64,000 bases of DNA, from positions 62,001-126,000 of the forward strand of contig NZ_WBVQ01000002.1 in assembly GCF_008933165.1 (NCBI RefSeq), written 5' to 3'. The translations under genes and the position numbers were made by a program. Shown here piece after piece: positions 51,586 to 61,341 of this stretch (position 1 is its first letter; every line of letters begins with the position of its first letter). The notes beneath the pieces are model-generated. The model was not told the origin of the DNA. It worked only from the letters and a program-made list of their open reading frames with translations, and did not search any database. This DNA is from Phaeocystidibacter marisrubri. Lineage in GTDB: Bacteria > Bacteroidota > Bacteroidia > Flavobacteriales > Schleiferiaceae.

Positions 51586-52236
51586 CTACGTTGGACTATT
51601 AATCACTCGAATTCGGTGATTTACACCCGTAACCTCGTCGTAGTTGAGCAGGGACTTGGCAACCTCTAGGATATCGTATCCTATCCCCTTACTAAATTCC
51701 ACGTGATAGGTGTTCTCCCTCCATCGAAAGAACCTGGTGGCTTCATGCGTATTTAGGATTTGATCAATCCTATCTACCGGTGTTCTCGGTGCAAAATCTA
51801 CGGTGATGATGTTGGAGAAGACCCCATATGCAATTCCATTTTCGTCGTATAATCCCATACCAAAATTATCGAAGTAGGCGGACCTTAGTTCGGCAAGAGC
51901 CCGACTATGCTTTGAGTCGATAGGCGCACGGTCGTTTCTTTTGTAAAACGAATAACTTATGGAAGGTTGAGGATGTACATCGATTCGATAGCGCACTACT
52001 CGATCGGTATCTGCCTCCAAATCCAATTCTTCTAGGAGGCAAGAGAGGCTATCCATGCCGGGCATAACGGTTCCAACCACAAGGGTTCTGTTGATCCAAA
52101 TCTCCAACTCACTACTCCCACTTACCATGGAGTTCACTTCTAGATTGGTCTGAGCCGTGACTTCTGGAACGACCGTTTTGCAGGAAATGGAAGCATACAG
52201 AAAACTGAGAATCAAGAAATAAGACCATGTTTTCAT
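51586..52236 (-). CDS. Lipoprotein of unknown function
   Basis: A 216-residue protein with a lipoprotein signal (FLILSFLYASISCKT, Cys19). The body is mixed alpha-beta with LEIWINRTLVVGT and VRYRIDVHPQPSISYSF. No family is recognised. It is the first chromosomal gene after the element remnants and has its own upstream region. Confidence 0.65.
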   Translation of the reverse strand: MKTWSYFLILSFLYASISCKTVVPEVTAQTNLEVNSMVSGSSELEIWINRTLVVGTVMPGMDSLSCLLEELDLEADTDRVVRYRIDVHPQPSISYSFYKRNDRAPIDSKHSRALAELRSAYFDNFGMGLYDENGIAYGVFSNIITVDFAPRTPVDRIDQILNTHEATRFFRWRENTYHVEFSKGIGYDILEVAKSLLNYDEVTGVNHRIRVINSPT

Positions 52237-52484
52237 CTCTGAAGAAATAAGTAAGCAGGGAACACATCAACCTTCATTTCGTCTCATTTCACTGAGAGAT
52301 GAGAAAGGCACTCCAACTCAGAATGATGTAGCAAAATGCTCGATTTTACATAGATACGAATTTCCAAGTTGGAGATCTTAAAAACATTATTCCCTCTGCA
52401 ATAAGGTTTTATTGCATGTATTCTCAAGTGAATTGAAAGGTCCCATACTTACCCACTAAATGACATGGATAGCTCCCCCCTTTC

Positions 52485-53063
52485 TCACTTCAAGTCTCGT
52501 CCCAATGCTGTCACTTTTTGCAGCCATTGGGTTCGAAACGTTTCCTTCGATTTAATAATAGGTGCGATAAAAGAGACCTTGACTGGACTCACTCCACTGA
52601 ATTGTAAGGTGCCTTTCTTGAGTTGATTAATGGCAGGACTCTTCATAAAGAGATAATCATACCACCTAGGAGTATCTGCCGTGATGATTAAACGAGCAGT
52701 CTTACCCTTGAATAATTTTTTGGGAAACGCCTTGCCTTCAACATACTTGTAAGCAATCCCCGGAAGAAAGGTCCGGTCGATAAACCCCTTCATCAATGCA
52801 GGAGAACCGTACCACCACATGGGGTAAATCCACACAATGTGATCGGCCTTCTTGATTTTTTCAATCGCCTCTTTTAGGTCTGGTTCCAGTTGGGAGGCCT
52901 GCCGATTTCCGGATGACATATTGGGGTTGAAGTCTAGGTCTGCAATGTTGATACGACTCACTTGTGCCTCGGATTGAAGGGCGCCTTGAACGTAAGCATC
53001 GGCTAAAGCGTAATTGAAGCTTTCTTTATTGGGATGCCCTACAATGACTACGATCTGTTTCAT
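52485..53063 (-). CDS. NAD(P)H:quinone reductase, flavodoxin-like fold
   Basis: A 192-residue FMN enzyme of the NQO/MdaB/KefF group. FMN-binding features: VIVGHPNKESFNYAL near the start, WIYPMWWYGSPALMKGF with DRTFLPG around 78-102. It would reduce quinones in a two-electron step. It is read in the same direction as the Crp-type regulator gene 60 bp upstream, which may control it. Confidence 0.88.
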   Translation of the reverse strand: MKQIVVIVGHPNKESFNYALADAYVQGALQSEAQVSRINIADLDFNPNMSSGNRQASQLEPDLKEAIEKIKKADHIVWIYPMWWYGSPALMKGFIDRTFLPGIAYKYVEGKAFPKKLFKGKTARLIITADTPRWYDYLFMKSPAINQLKKGTLQFSGVSPVKVSFIAPIIKSKETFRTQWLQKVTALGRDLK

Positions 53064-53124
53064 GTTCTCGCGATTTTAGACTTCAAAGAACCGCACAATG
53101 AAACAGCTGCTAAAGGACAAATGT

Positions 53125-53688
53125 CTAATTCGAAATCGCTTTTCGGATTCGGCTTAAATGGCGAGGAGTGACCCCGAGGTAAGAGGACAAATAGCTCAGA
53201 GGAATCAAGCGCAAGTATTCCGGTTGATGGCTCAACAAGTCACGGTAGCGAATTTCGGCCGTCCCCCTTTGCAAGAGAAATATCCTTTTCTCCATACCTA
53301 TGAATTCCTGCTCGGCCATCACTTTAAACAACTTCAACCAATTGTAGCTCGTCTTCTCCAATTTGAGAATCTCACGCCGAGAAATGGTCAACAACTCACA
53401 ATCCGTGAGGGCTTGAATATTCTCTACTGTTGGCGTCTGAGATAAGAAAGAAGAATACGCACTTGTGAAGGAATTGGAAAAGGAGAAACAATAGGTAACC
53501 TCCTCCCCTTCTGAAGAATAGTAATAGGAACGAAAAAGCCCAGATTCAATGAAGGCAATTTCCTTACACGTATGTCCTTCTTGTATGAAGAAGTCGCCTT
53601 TCTTGATGGACTTCCGAACGATCAGCTTCTCGAACAAATCGATTTCATCCTCCGTCAGGATATCAAATGATTTCAAATATTCCCTCAT
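53125..53688 (-). CDS. Crp/Fnr-family transcriptional regulator
   Basis: A 187-residue regulator with a cyclic-nucleotide-binding-like barrel (KKGDFFIQEGHTCKEIAFI, about 30-50) and a C-terminal helix-turn-helix (SYLSSYLGVTPRHLSRIRK). It lacks Fnr cysteines. It lies directly upstream of the quinone reductase gene on the same strand, an arrangement frequent in Bacteroidetes where such regulators govern a neighbouring oxidoreductase. The effector is unknown. Confidence 0.85.
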   Translation of the reverse strand: MREYLKSFDILTEDEIDLFEKLIVRKSIKKGDFFIQEGHTCKEIAFIESGLFRSYYYSSEGEEVTYCFSFSNSFTSAYSSFLSQTPTVENIQALTDCELLTISRREILKLEKTSYNWLKLFKVMAEQEFIGMEKRIFLLQRGTAEIRYRDLLSHQPEYLRLIPLSYLSSYLGVTPRHLSRIRKAISN

Positions 53689-53758
53689 CTACCCACTGAT
53701 TGCTTTCGTAGTTCTCGAAGTTACGGAATGGGAGTACAACCCAACGTCCTCTACAAAT

Positions 53759-54055
53759 CTACACATCCCTCTGAGGAAGGAGAAACCCAGGCTCCGCTGT
53801 GTCACGTTCATCTTCCAAAATACTCATTTCTACATCCGTCAAGCTGGAGAGTTTCTGAAGGCAAGATCTTGGAACGATGTTCTGAGACTCAATTCGGAGT
53901 ACTTTGTCTCTATCTTCCAAATCAAGGGAGATTTTTAGCTGAAAGCAGTGTTCCAGTACATCGAGTAAGAACGAGGTAAACTCACCTTCTGTTTGGAAGG
54001 TTGTTCGGTAAACCTCTATATCAATATCGGTTGGCAACGGTATAGCATTACTCAT
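53759..54055 (-). CDS. Small hypothetical protein coupled to DUF4386 gene
   Basis: I start it at ATG 54055, giving ATGAGTAA, in which the upstream gene's stop overlaps this start. The 98-residue product is acidic (IDIEVYRTTFQTEGEFTSFL, then SLTDVEMSILEDERD) without membrane helices. The tight coupling supports translation. No family is recognised. Confidence 0.55.
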   Translation of the reverse strand: MSNAIPLPTDIDIEVYRTTFQTEGEFTSFLLDVLEHCFQLKISLDLEDRDKVLRIESQNIVPRSCLQKLSSLTDVEMSILEDERDTAEPGFLLPQRDV

Positions 54056-54725
54056 GGGCGAACGGCAAATCACGGGTATTCCATCCTTTAATAATCAACC
54101 AGAAACCCAGCAATAATTCAACAATTGCGGTTGGTGTATTGAGTATCAAATACTCCGTTGTGATTACGTCAAATACTTGGAACATCAGCAATACACTGGC
54201 CGTCATGGATAGCAGGGTTCCTACCATCCCCCAAATGGATATCCATGAAGGAATAAGCCTTGACCGAAAGAAAATATAGTACGCGATTAAATTGCTGATT
54301 CCCAATACAAGCACCATAAACACATGATTGAAATAGTCGCGAGAATACCTCAGCATATTCCCGATGATATGGAGAGTGTGGGTATCAGATGTAGGGTGAT
54401 TCACATAACCTTGACTCAGAACGAGTATGGAAAGGAGAAGAACGGTTCCCACGAGCATCAGCGTTGTAGCGATGATTCTAAAACCCAGAAAGCTCACCGC
54501 CAGCATCTTATTGAGCTTAGAAAATACAGGAAAGAATAAAAGAGCTATCCCCACGTAAATAATGGCCAGAATAAATTGATACAGCGCCGCTGCAATGGTT
54601 TGATTTGATTGACCTGCCGCTTCGGTAAGATAGTCTGCTGAATCTACACCTGGCGACACGCTTAGCAATCCCGTGATGAAGCTGAGAAGTATTAACCCAC
54701 CTGCAATTCTCGCGTTACTCTTCAT
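54048..54725 (-). CDS. DUF4386-family membrane protein
   Basis: A multi-pass membrane protein with about six hydrophobic segments. The start NARIAGGLILLSFITGLLS is typical for DUF4386. I use ATG 54725 because AAAGGAC lies just before it; ATG 54740 is an alternative. Function of the family is unknown. It overlaps the small gene downstream. Confidence 0.82.
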   Translation of the reverse strand: MKSNARIAGGLILLSFITGLLSVSPGVDSADYLTEAAGQSNQTIAAALYQFILAIIYVGIALLFFPVFSKLNKMLAVSFLGFRIIATTLMLVGTVLLLSILVLSQGYVNHPTSDTHTLHIIGNMLRYSRDYFNHVFMVLVLGISNLIAYYIFFRSRLIPSWISIWGMVGTLLSMTASVLLMFQVFDVITTEYLILNTPTAIVELLLGFWLIIKGWNTRDLPFAHE

Positions 54726-54921
54726 GTTTTGTCCTTTCATTATGTTTAATAATGAAGCAAAACTACCTACTGAACTGGGGGGCTAATTGTATAAAAGGGA
54801 CATTCTACAACCCATCGGGAAACCAGCCTTTGCACGATTATATTTCACGGGCCGCCAGAGATCTATCACTCCTCACCTCCATACCGTTATGTGGTTTCAA
54901 TGCAAAATATAAAGCCCCACA

Positions 54922-55920
54922 TCACCGCTTATTGAGCCACCATTGCAATCGGGTATCAGGCTTATAGTTTTTGACTTTAGGCTTGGCTTCAGCTCTTTCT
55001 ATTCTCAATTCATTGAGATTTGAAACGACCGACCAAATGGTACCAAATCCTTGCTTTTTCAAATCTAAGCAGACACATTCATCAGACAGGACTTCTTTAG
55101 CTCTGTCCAAGTCTATGCTCGACATGCCTTTTAACTGCCTCTCCAATCCTTCATATCGTTCTATACTCTTACTCCACTCAACACCTCCATCATCAAAACT
55201 CTTCATTTCAGCCAATTGAAACTGATTCGTGATGCTGATGAAATTCTCATCAGATTTGGGCTTTCTGACCATGGCTTTCTGCGGACAAGATTCAACAACC
55301 GCCAAATCTCCCGACCTATCTGCAATTAGAAAGTTATTGGCAGAAGACACATGTGCCTCTTGAATCAGTTCTACCGCCTGCTGTGTTGATTCACATTCTT
55401 CCAAGACTCTCCTCACTATGAAATGAAAACTTACTCCCGGTTGAATTCTTGTCCCATTCACAAATGACATGGCAATGGCTAACCCCTTTTCATTTATTCC
55501 ATCAGAACGACCAATGAACACATCCGACTGACAGATGTAGGCAAATTTACCTTGAGGGGCAATTAGGCTACTCTCGGTGAACTTTTTGAACTCAAAGAGC
55601 ATGTCGTAGTTTCTTCCAAAGAGAACTGACTCTTTGTTCCGAAAAGCAAAGACGCTACATTGACCCGCACTATTGAATACACCTAGGCTCAATAAGAATG
55701 CACCCACATTCTCTGGTTTGTCTTTTATTCCTTCCGCAAACCCTTCAATCTCTTCTATTACTTCGGAATAAAAGTTTTGCAGATGGGCATAGGACTGAAG
55801 ACCGAATTCGAACTTTTCCTTACTAATCTCTGGTAAAACGAAATTTGCCTTATTCAACAATAGGCTACCATATTTGAGCCCCATGTTATAAAAATCTCCA
55901 TAGAATCTAGGGTGATACAT
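54922..55920 (-). CDS. C45-type acyltransferase / linear-amide hydrolase (Ntn fold)
   Basis: A 332-residue protein of the acyl-CoA:6-aminopenicillanate acyltransferase family. The Ntn nucleophile is the Cys in AGQCSVFAFRN, followed by FGRNYDM and the family segment GRSDGINEKGLAIAMSFVNG. Members cut or transfer amide-linked acyl groups. An N-terminal propeptide would be removed by autoprocessing before the Cys. The substrate is unknown. Confidence 0.8.
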   Translation of the reverse strand: MYHPRFYGDFYNMGLKYGSLLLNKANFVLPEISKEKFEFGLQSYAHLQNFYSEVIEEIEGFAEGIKDKPENVGAFLLSLGVFNSAGQCSVFAFRNKESVLFGRNYDMLFEFKKFTESSLIAPQGKFAYICQSDVFIGRSDGINEKGLAIAMSFVNGTRIQPGVSFHFIVRRVLEECESTQQAVELIQEAHVSSANNFLIADRSGDLAVVESCPQKAMVRKPKSDENFISITNQFQLAEMKSFDDGGVEWSKSIERYEGLERQLKGMSSIDLDRAKEVLSDECVCLDLKKQGFGTIWSVVSNLNELRIERAEAKPKVKNYKPDTRLQWWLNKR

Positions 55921-55950
55921 TCTTGCTCTTTATTGTTTTAAAGTTGTCGT

Positions 55951-56103
55951 CTATTCATCATCGATTGTATTATCGATAAACAAACCGGTATTCGTATTCT
56001 CCTGTTCTAAAATTGTGATTCTATTATCCCCAAGCCTGGACTTTCTTCTGCCCGTCAGAATAGCAATGCAACCGATCGTTCTACCCCTTTTGTCCTCCGT
56101 CAA
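55951..56103 (-). other. In-frame open stretch after the CPBP stop codon
   Basis: Directly after the TAA of the CPBP gene, the same frame stays open for 50 codons (from TTG at 56103) with a protein-like sequence (RTIGCIAILTGRRKSRLGD, then FIDNTIDDE). It could be a former C-terminal extension, a TTG-started small gene or chance. Nothing else is seen in the gap 55921-56103. Confidence 0.25.
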
Positions 56104-56826
56104 TTACACGAAGTCTGAATACATGTAGTATGTAAGAAGGATGGCTGACGAATTGTACACACCATGGGCTACAATAGAGGCCGTGAGTCTTTTTGTAAAA
56201 ACAAACAACAAGGTATACATGAGGGTCGGCACAAGGATATCAAACCAATCCAATGCGGTTACCGGCATATGGCCCAATGAAAATATCAGAATAGACAGGA
56301 CGGCAGATATCCACAACCCCGTTCTAGGGTTCTGAAACACCCCCTTGAGGACATTGATGAGAAACCCTCTATTAAACAACTCTTCGGTAATGCCGCCACC
56401 GATCACACCAAGAGCAATAAAGGATAGAAGTCCTGTTAGACTCCCGTCGTACATCTGAAGCATCCCTTTGATGTCCGCCCGATCGGCTCCTCCCGTGAAA
56501 GGAATAAATATGACAAATTGTAGAATAGTCCAGAGGGCACCAAAAACTATCCCTAGAAGCACGTCTTTCTTGAAGTTCGTGAATTTTAAACCGATGAACG
56601 TAAAATCCACCTTCAGTAGTTTTAGCGAGACATACAGTAATGCCGAAATGGATAAAAACTGGAAGAGGGCAATGAAAAGTAAATTGACACCTTGCTTACC
56701 TCCATTGATTTTTGTCACTCCAAAGAAGACATCTGGAATGATAAATAGTACATAGCCCAATAACAGGGTTGCTATGTAAACAAGTACAGTCTTCGTTTTA
56801 CTTATTTTTTCACGGTGCTTTATCAT
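56104..56826 (-). CDS. CPBP-family intramembrane glutamic protease
   Basis: A 240-residue membrane protein with about six helices. The CPBP (Abi/Rce1-like) motifs are present: EELFNRGF near residue 144 (EExxxR), FSLGHMPV (His) and a last helix with VYNSSAIL (Asn). These proteases cut within the membrane or process peptides. The context gives no partner. It stands alone with about 150 bp upstream. Confidence 0.85.
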   Translation of the reverse strand: MIKHREKISKTKTVLVYIATLLLGYVLFIIPDVFFGVTKINGGKQGVNLLFIALFQFLSISALLYVSLKLLKVDFTFIGLKFTNFKKDVLLGIVFGALWTILQFVIFIPFTGGADRADIKGMLQMYDGSLTGLLSFIALGVIGGGITEELFNRGFLINVLKGVFQNPRTGLWISAVLSILIFSLGHMPVTALDWFDILVPTLMYTLLFVFTKRLTASIVAHGVYNSSAILLTYYMYSDFV

Positions 56827-56977
56827 CTATAATTAGATTCAAATTCTTCTTCACTTTATTCTCAATCCTATACCTAAAATTTCTTCTAGTAAGGTATCGT
56901 ATTTCACAATAGTGTTCGGCTCAGATAAAAGCCGCGCTGAACGGCTATTCACAAATCAGGGAGGTGTAAACCGACTG

Positions 56978-58063
56978 TCAATTACCTTTAAAAGTGTGAA
57001 TAAATATTTCTCTCATAATCACAAAGGGAAATTTGTCGTCTTCAGAATTATAGGCACCTCCCGTAAAAACGGCAATCATATCCAACTCCGGACAAATCAT
57101 GATATACTGACCTCCATTCCCCGTTGCTGCAATCAACTCGTACTTCTGATCTCCCTCAACAAGGGGAATTCTCCACCATAGCAATCCATACGGTATGCCC
57201 GTGATGGAGGTTAATGCAGAGGTGGATTCTTCTATCCAAACTTCCGATACAATCTGACGGCCATTCCAATCTCCCCCATTCAGAACCAACTGACCGATCT
57301 TGGCCATATCTCGTGGGGTCATAGACAGTCTATAAGCCGATGAACTGATCTCCTTCTGAGAAGTATGCTCCCACCCGACATTTTCAATCCCTAGCGGTTC
57401 AAACAAATACTGATTGGCAAATTCATCGATCGGCATGTTTGCAGCCTGAGCAATCACTTCCATGGCAAGCACGGTGCCCATACTACAATAGTGGGACACA
57501 GCGCCCGGATCATTCACCATGGGAAGATCGATGAAGTACTGGAGCCAATCGTCCTTCTTGTAAATCCTATCTTCTTGACCCAAGGAGTGACGGTCCCAAT
57601 CATTGCAATCGAGACCTGTAGACATGGTCAAGAGATGTCGAATCGTAATCTGCTCCTTGCGGCTATCCATGTTTTTTTGTGGTGTTGGATGACGCAAGTA
57701 TTTGTAGATGGGATCATCTATGCTTTCAATGAAACCACGATCTATTGCAATCCCCATTAAAAGGGATCGAATACTCTTACTAACAGATCGAAGATCATGA
57801 CGATCTAGTCGGCTATATTCATCAAAATACTCCTCTATTACTAGCTTTTCATCCACTACTAATAAGATACTGTGGATTGCATGACCGCCTTCATTCAGTT
57901 GATTGAACAACTGATAAATTCCAGAAGAGTCGATATCGTAGGCTTTGAAGTGTGATGTTTGCCAATCCCCCGATTCTGGCACCGAATATTGGTAAGACAT
58001 CGGGGCGACCTTCCTCGAACATGAAGAAAAGAGAAGCGCTATGACGAATAGAAATCTAACCAT
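56978..58063 (-). CDS. Lipoprotein serine hydrolase (beta-lactamase fold)
   Basis: I start at ATG 58063, which gives a lipoprotein signal (MVRFLFVIALLFSSCS). The class C beta-lactamase/esterase fold shows the SxxK motif (SVSKS) with the Tyr-x-Ser-like HYCSMG and C-terminal AATGNGGQYI in place of KTG. It is a periplasmic or surface serine hydrolase, probably an esterase or D-alanyl peptidase relative rather than an antibiotic lactamase. Substrate unknown. Confidence 0.82.
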   Translation of the reverse strand: MVRFLFVIALLFSSCSRKVAPMSYQYSVPESGDWQTSHFKAYDIDSSGIYQLFNQLNEGGHAIHSILLVVDEKLVIEEYFDEYSRLDRHDLRSVSKSIRSLLMGIAIDRGFIESIDDPIYKYLRHPTPQKNMDSRKEQITIRHLLTMSTGLDCNDWDRHSLGQEDRIYKKDDWLQYFIDLPMVNDPGAVSHYCSMGTVLAMEVIAQAANMPIDEFANQYLFEPLGIENVGWEHTSQKEISSSAYRLSMTPRDMAKIGQLVLNGGDWNGRQIVSEVWIEESTSALTSITGIPYGLLWWRIPLVEGDQKYELIAATGNGGQYIMICPELDMIAVFTGGAYNSEDDKFPFVIMREIFIHTFKGN

Positions 58064-58173
58064 GTAAGACGAGGTAAAAGGCATATTGAATGATGGGTGT
58101 TAAACAGCTCTTCTCCTTGCGATGTGGCGCCTGACAGGTCTGTTTGCTCAAAATAAATTTCGGAATCCTTCGG

Positions 58174-58818
58174 CTAAAAGCTCCCACAAGGAACCTCCAC
58201 CCCATTCACACTATAGAACGCCTTGCGTCCATCCAACTTCAACCCAGCACGCACTGTACCGTTAATCCTGCCACTGGTCAGAACCACAGCATAAAAGGCA
58301 TGACTCTGCTTCGGAGCAATAGCGTATGTCCGTGAAGAACCTTTATCTAAATTATCATCTAACAAAGACTCTATGTTGTTCAATCCATAATTCTCCAGTG
58401 GAGCACGGCGCGCATCCATAGTGTCCAATGGCATGTAGATTTTGAAGTTAATGCCAGGTGATGAATGCAGCTCAAATGCACTCGCGGGGAAATCTAAATG
58501 TAGATCGATGGGCGAACTTCCCTTATTCGTGATACGCGTCCAAAAGACAACATACGCAAGTGCATTCCCATGTGTATCGGTGTAGGAAAATCCCCCTTTT
58601 GGAAAACTGTTCTCAATGACTAACTGATAATTGGACCCTTCGGAATGAATGTACTTCGTGTGAATAAACTCACCTAGCGTATCTCCGACAGATGGCTGAA
58701 CGATTGTTTCTGCTTGAATAGCTAAAGAGCTCTCTTGGCGCGGGCTAGCTGTTTGATTCGACTCTTGCGCACAAGAAGTAAACAGCACTGCTACAATAAA
58801 TTTCAGTTGTGTTTTCAT
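58174..58818 (-). CDS. Lipoprotein of unknown function
   Basis: I start at ATG 58818, since it gives a short lipoprotein signal (MKTQLKFIVAVLFTSCAQ). The 214-residue protein has a beta-sandwich-like body (YQLVIENSFPKGGFSYTD, HAFYAVVLTSGRI). No family is recognised. It lies 25 bp downstream of the large serine hydrolase gene and is probably co-transcribed with it. Confidence 0.65.
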   Translation of the reverse strand: MKTQLKFIVAVLFTSCAQESNQTASPRQESSLAIQAETIVQPSVGDTLGEFIHTKYIHSEGSNYQLVIENSFPKGGFSYTDTHGNALAYVVFWTRITNKGSSPIDLHLDFPASAFELHSSPGINFKIYMPLDTMDARRAPLENYGLNNIESLLDDNLDKGSSRTYAIAPKQSHAFYAVVLTSGRINGTVRAGLKLDGRKAFYSVNGVEVPCGSF

Positions 58819-58843
58819 TTTGAAGGGGGAAAGGTGCAAGGTT

Positions 58844-60304
58844 TCAGCGTTTGTTCCAGAGGGCTTCTCCCAAATAGAGTTGATGGGTCAAGATTTCTTC
58901 ATACACGGGATCGGTATGATCTCCGTTAAGAAAGATGATATAGCCGTTTTTGGAATGAGGAAAGACGATGACCAATGTACTCACACCCGGATCTTTACCT
59001 GTGTGTAGCAAGGCATATTCATCATTTGGAAAACCGGTTAGAATTTCCCACCCCAGACCGAAAAAGTCGTTTTCTCGGAGTTGAACATGGTGAGCTAACA
59101 TATTCTGAAATAAGGTATCCGAGAGATCCGCACCATTGACCACATAAGCTGCGAATTTGCCATAATCTTCAACCGTAGTTAGCAGATTGGCCGCAGCATT
59201 GGCTTCGTAGTACTTATCGACCTCTATCATTTCACCATTCTCATTGAAGTTATACGCATATCTCGATTCGTCCATGCCTGCATCCCACCAAAAACGAGTG
59301 TCATTCATTCCCAAAGGACCAAACAACTTCTCTTCTGCTAACTCTTCCATGCTCTTCCCCAACTTGTTTTCTATCGCCTTTCGCAGATACTCAAAACCTT
59401 CGCCAGAATACTGATACCTCGTACCCGGATCAAATTGAAAAGCAAGCACATTGGCCTCGGTCATGTACCGCCAATTGGGGAAACCCGTTTGGTGAGAGAG
59501 AATAATTTCTGGCGTTAACAACTTGTGGCGTGCGTCATCTACAAGGTCGGGATCCACCCAATATTTATAAAGTGGCTCATCCAGTTCCAACAGACCTTCA
59601 TCAATCAACTTTAAAGTAAGCAAGGCTACAATTGGCTTTGTAAGTGATGCCACTTTGAAAATGGTGTTGTAGGGTGCCGTTCGCTTTCCGTCCAAGGTTC
59701 CATACACTTCCACTTTCGTCAATTGGCCATTCTCAATAATGCCAAGCCCTAAAGCAGGAACATTGCTCTCCACCAATAATTGTTCAATGGTGTTGAGCGA
59801 TTGCTCATTCGTTGGTGGTTGATGGTCGTAGCTCAGCACTTCGCTCAATTTCCAAGCCTCGTTGTCCAAAACCCAAACATGGGTAAACTTTGCCGTGCTT
59901 GTCCAAACATCCTCTACCCCTTGTTCTCTGAGGTAGAAATGATGAACGCCTGTCTGAATAGCCCCGTAAATCTCGCCTTCATCATATAAGGGAAAGACCG
60001 CTAAGCTGGTTGGATCCACGGTGCGAATGGGTTTAGCCCCAGAGCCAGAGCAGATGTACTTCCTAGTGTTCTCAAAAAAAGCCTCCCTGTCTTGAAACCC
60101 ACTTTGGTCGTGATAGAACTTTAGATCCTCCGTCAAATGACTCTCCAAGAAAACCAAATCACATTGGTTAAAACCTCTTTCAAAGAAAAGGCTGTCTTGT
60201 GTTTTTAGGGTGATAAACAACTCCGAATCCGTTGACACTTGAGCCAGTACTATAGAGGTATTCAACAGGAGCAGAAATGCTATGAACAGACTTTGGATTT
60301 TCAT
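58844..60304 (-). CDS. Secreted NTF2-like / beta-lactamase-fold serine hydrolase
   Basis: A 486-residue exported protein. Signal peptide 1-22 (SIVLAQ). Residues about 30-150 form an SnoaL/DUF4440 NTF2-like domain (DLVFLESHLTEDLKFYHD, AKFTHVWVLDNEAWKL). The rest is a class C beta-lactamase-like hydrolase with SxxK (ASLTKP), Tyr-Ser (YQYSGEG) and HTG (LLHTGKDPG). The domain combination occurs in Bacteroidetes. It is read together with the lipoprotein gene downstream and lies after the AraC gene. Confidence 0.85.
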   Translation of the reverse strand: MKIQSLFIAFLLLLNTSIVLAQVSTDSELFITLKTQDSLFFERGFNQCDLVFLESHLTEDLKFYHDQSGFQDREAFFENTRKYICSGSGAKPIRTVDPTSLAVFPLYDEGEIYGAIQTGVHHFYLREQGVEDVWTSTAKFTHVWVLDNEAWKLSEVLSYDHQPPTNEQSLNTIEQLLVESNVPALGLGIIENGQLTKVEVYGTLDGKRTAPYNTIFKVASLTKPIVALLTLKLIDEGLLELDEPLYKYWVDPDLVDDARHKLLTPEIILSHQTGFPNWRYMTEANVLAFQFDPGTRYQYSGEGFEYLRKAIENKLGKSMEELAEEKLFGPLGMNDTRFWWDAGMDESRYAYNFNENGEMIEVDKYYEANAAANLLTTVEDYGKFAAYVVNGADLSDTLFQNMLAHHVQLRENDFFGLGWEILTGFPNDEYALLHTGKDPGVSTLVIVFPHSKNGYIIFLNGDHTDPVYEEILTHQLYLGEALWNKR

Positions 60305-60390
60305 ATTTCAACTTGTACAAGGAGTCATTACACCAACAAAACTCAGACTTACACGATTGCCTGAATTGTATAAAATGGACATTCTTAGCC

Positions 60391-61158
60391 CTATTTCTCA
60401 CTCAACTTCCAAAACTCACGCGGACTAAAACCCGTGAGTTCTTTGAATTCGCGAATAAAGTGAGCTTGGTCATAGTACCCCACTTTGAGTGCCAATTCCG
60501 TTAAACTGGGGAACGCTGGATAGTTCTTTATGGCCGATTCCAAACGAATAATCTTCGAAAACGTCTTGGGATTGAAACCTGAAAAGTCTTTAAAACGACG
60601 GTTAAATTGTTTCTGAGAAAGAAAGGAATCACTCGCCAGATCTATGATTTTAGAGTTGCCATTGAAGCGTTTAACTTCCTTTATCGCCTTAAGCATTCTC
60701 ACATCGCTCTCCCGCTGATGCTTCAAGCGCCCCTTAAAGTAATCATCGAGTATTTCTAAGCGTTCGCGGGAAGTTCTCGCATTGGCGATTCTATCGTTCA
60801 ACTCTTCTCCCTCGCCTCCCAAAAAAATCGACAACGGCAAAAACTCCCGATTTAAATCGTACGCTGGAATATTGAATAGTGAGGGGATGGCATGGGAATA
60901 TATGGACACTCCAATCAAGTGATAATAGCCCTCTACCATCTTTTGAAGCGGCTCTTGCGTATGCCCGTGTACAATGGAAAACAGAAGATCATCTTCTTTG
61001 CCCGACCCACTAAAACCAAACGTAAACTCCGTGGTACTACTGGCGATTACGTAGTAGGAATCGTTTGGAGGAGTACTATCTAGATTCCATGTACCCACCC
61101 AATAATGGCTGATGTAGTTTTTCAACTCACCGTCTGGTTGGGTAACGAGGTAATCCAT
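60391..61158 (-). CDS. AraC-family transcriptional regulator
   Basis: A 255-residue protein with a divergent N-terminal sensor domain and a C-terminal AraC double helix-turn-helix (IDLASDSFLSQKQFNRRFKD, then VGYYDQAHFIREFKELTGFS). It lies 86 bp upstream of the serine hydrolase operon on the same strand, so it may control it. No ligand can be told. Confidence 0.88.
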   Translation of the reverse strand: MDYLVTQPDGELKNYISHYWVGTWNLDSTPPNDSYYVIASSTTEFTFGFSGSGKEDDLLFSIVHGHTQEPLQKMVEGYYHLIGVSIYSHAIPSLFNIPAYDLNREFLPLSIFLGGEGEELNDRIANARTSRERLEILDDYFKGRLKHQRESDVRMLKAIKEVKRFNGNSKIIDLASDSFLSQKQFNRRFKDFSGFNPKTFSKIIRLESAIKNYPAFPSLTELALKVGYYDQAHFIREFKELTGFSPREFWKLSEK

Positions 61159-61341
61159 TGATAATTAGTTCATTCAGTAGAGCAAAGATAGCCTTTGCAG
61201 AATTCAACGTTTGGAGTTGATCATCTCGCAAAATTTACGAATTCCGAAGACTAATCTAAGTAAACGTACATCACAGATGAATGCCCCCCCCATACCTCAT
61301 CCTCCCATTCTGATGTAGGCTCCATACCGAACAACACCCAT

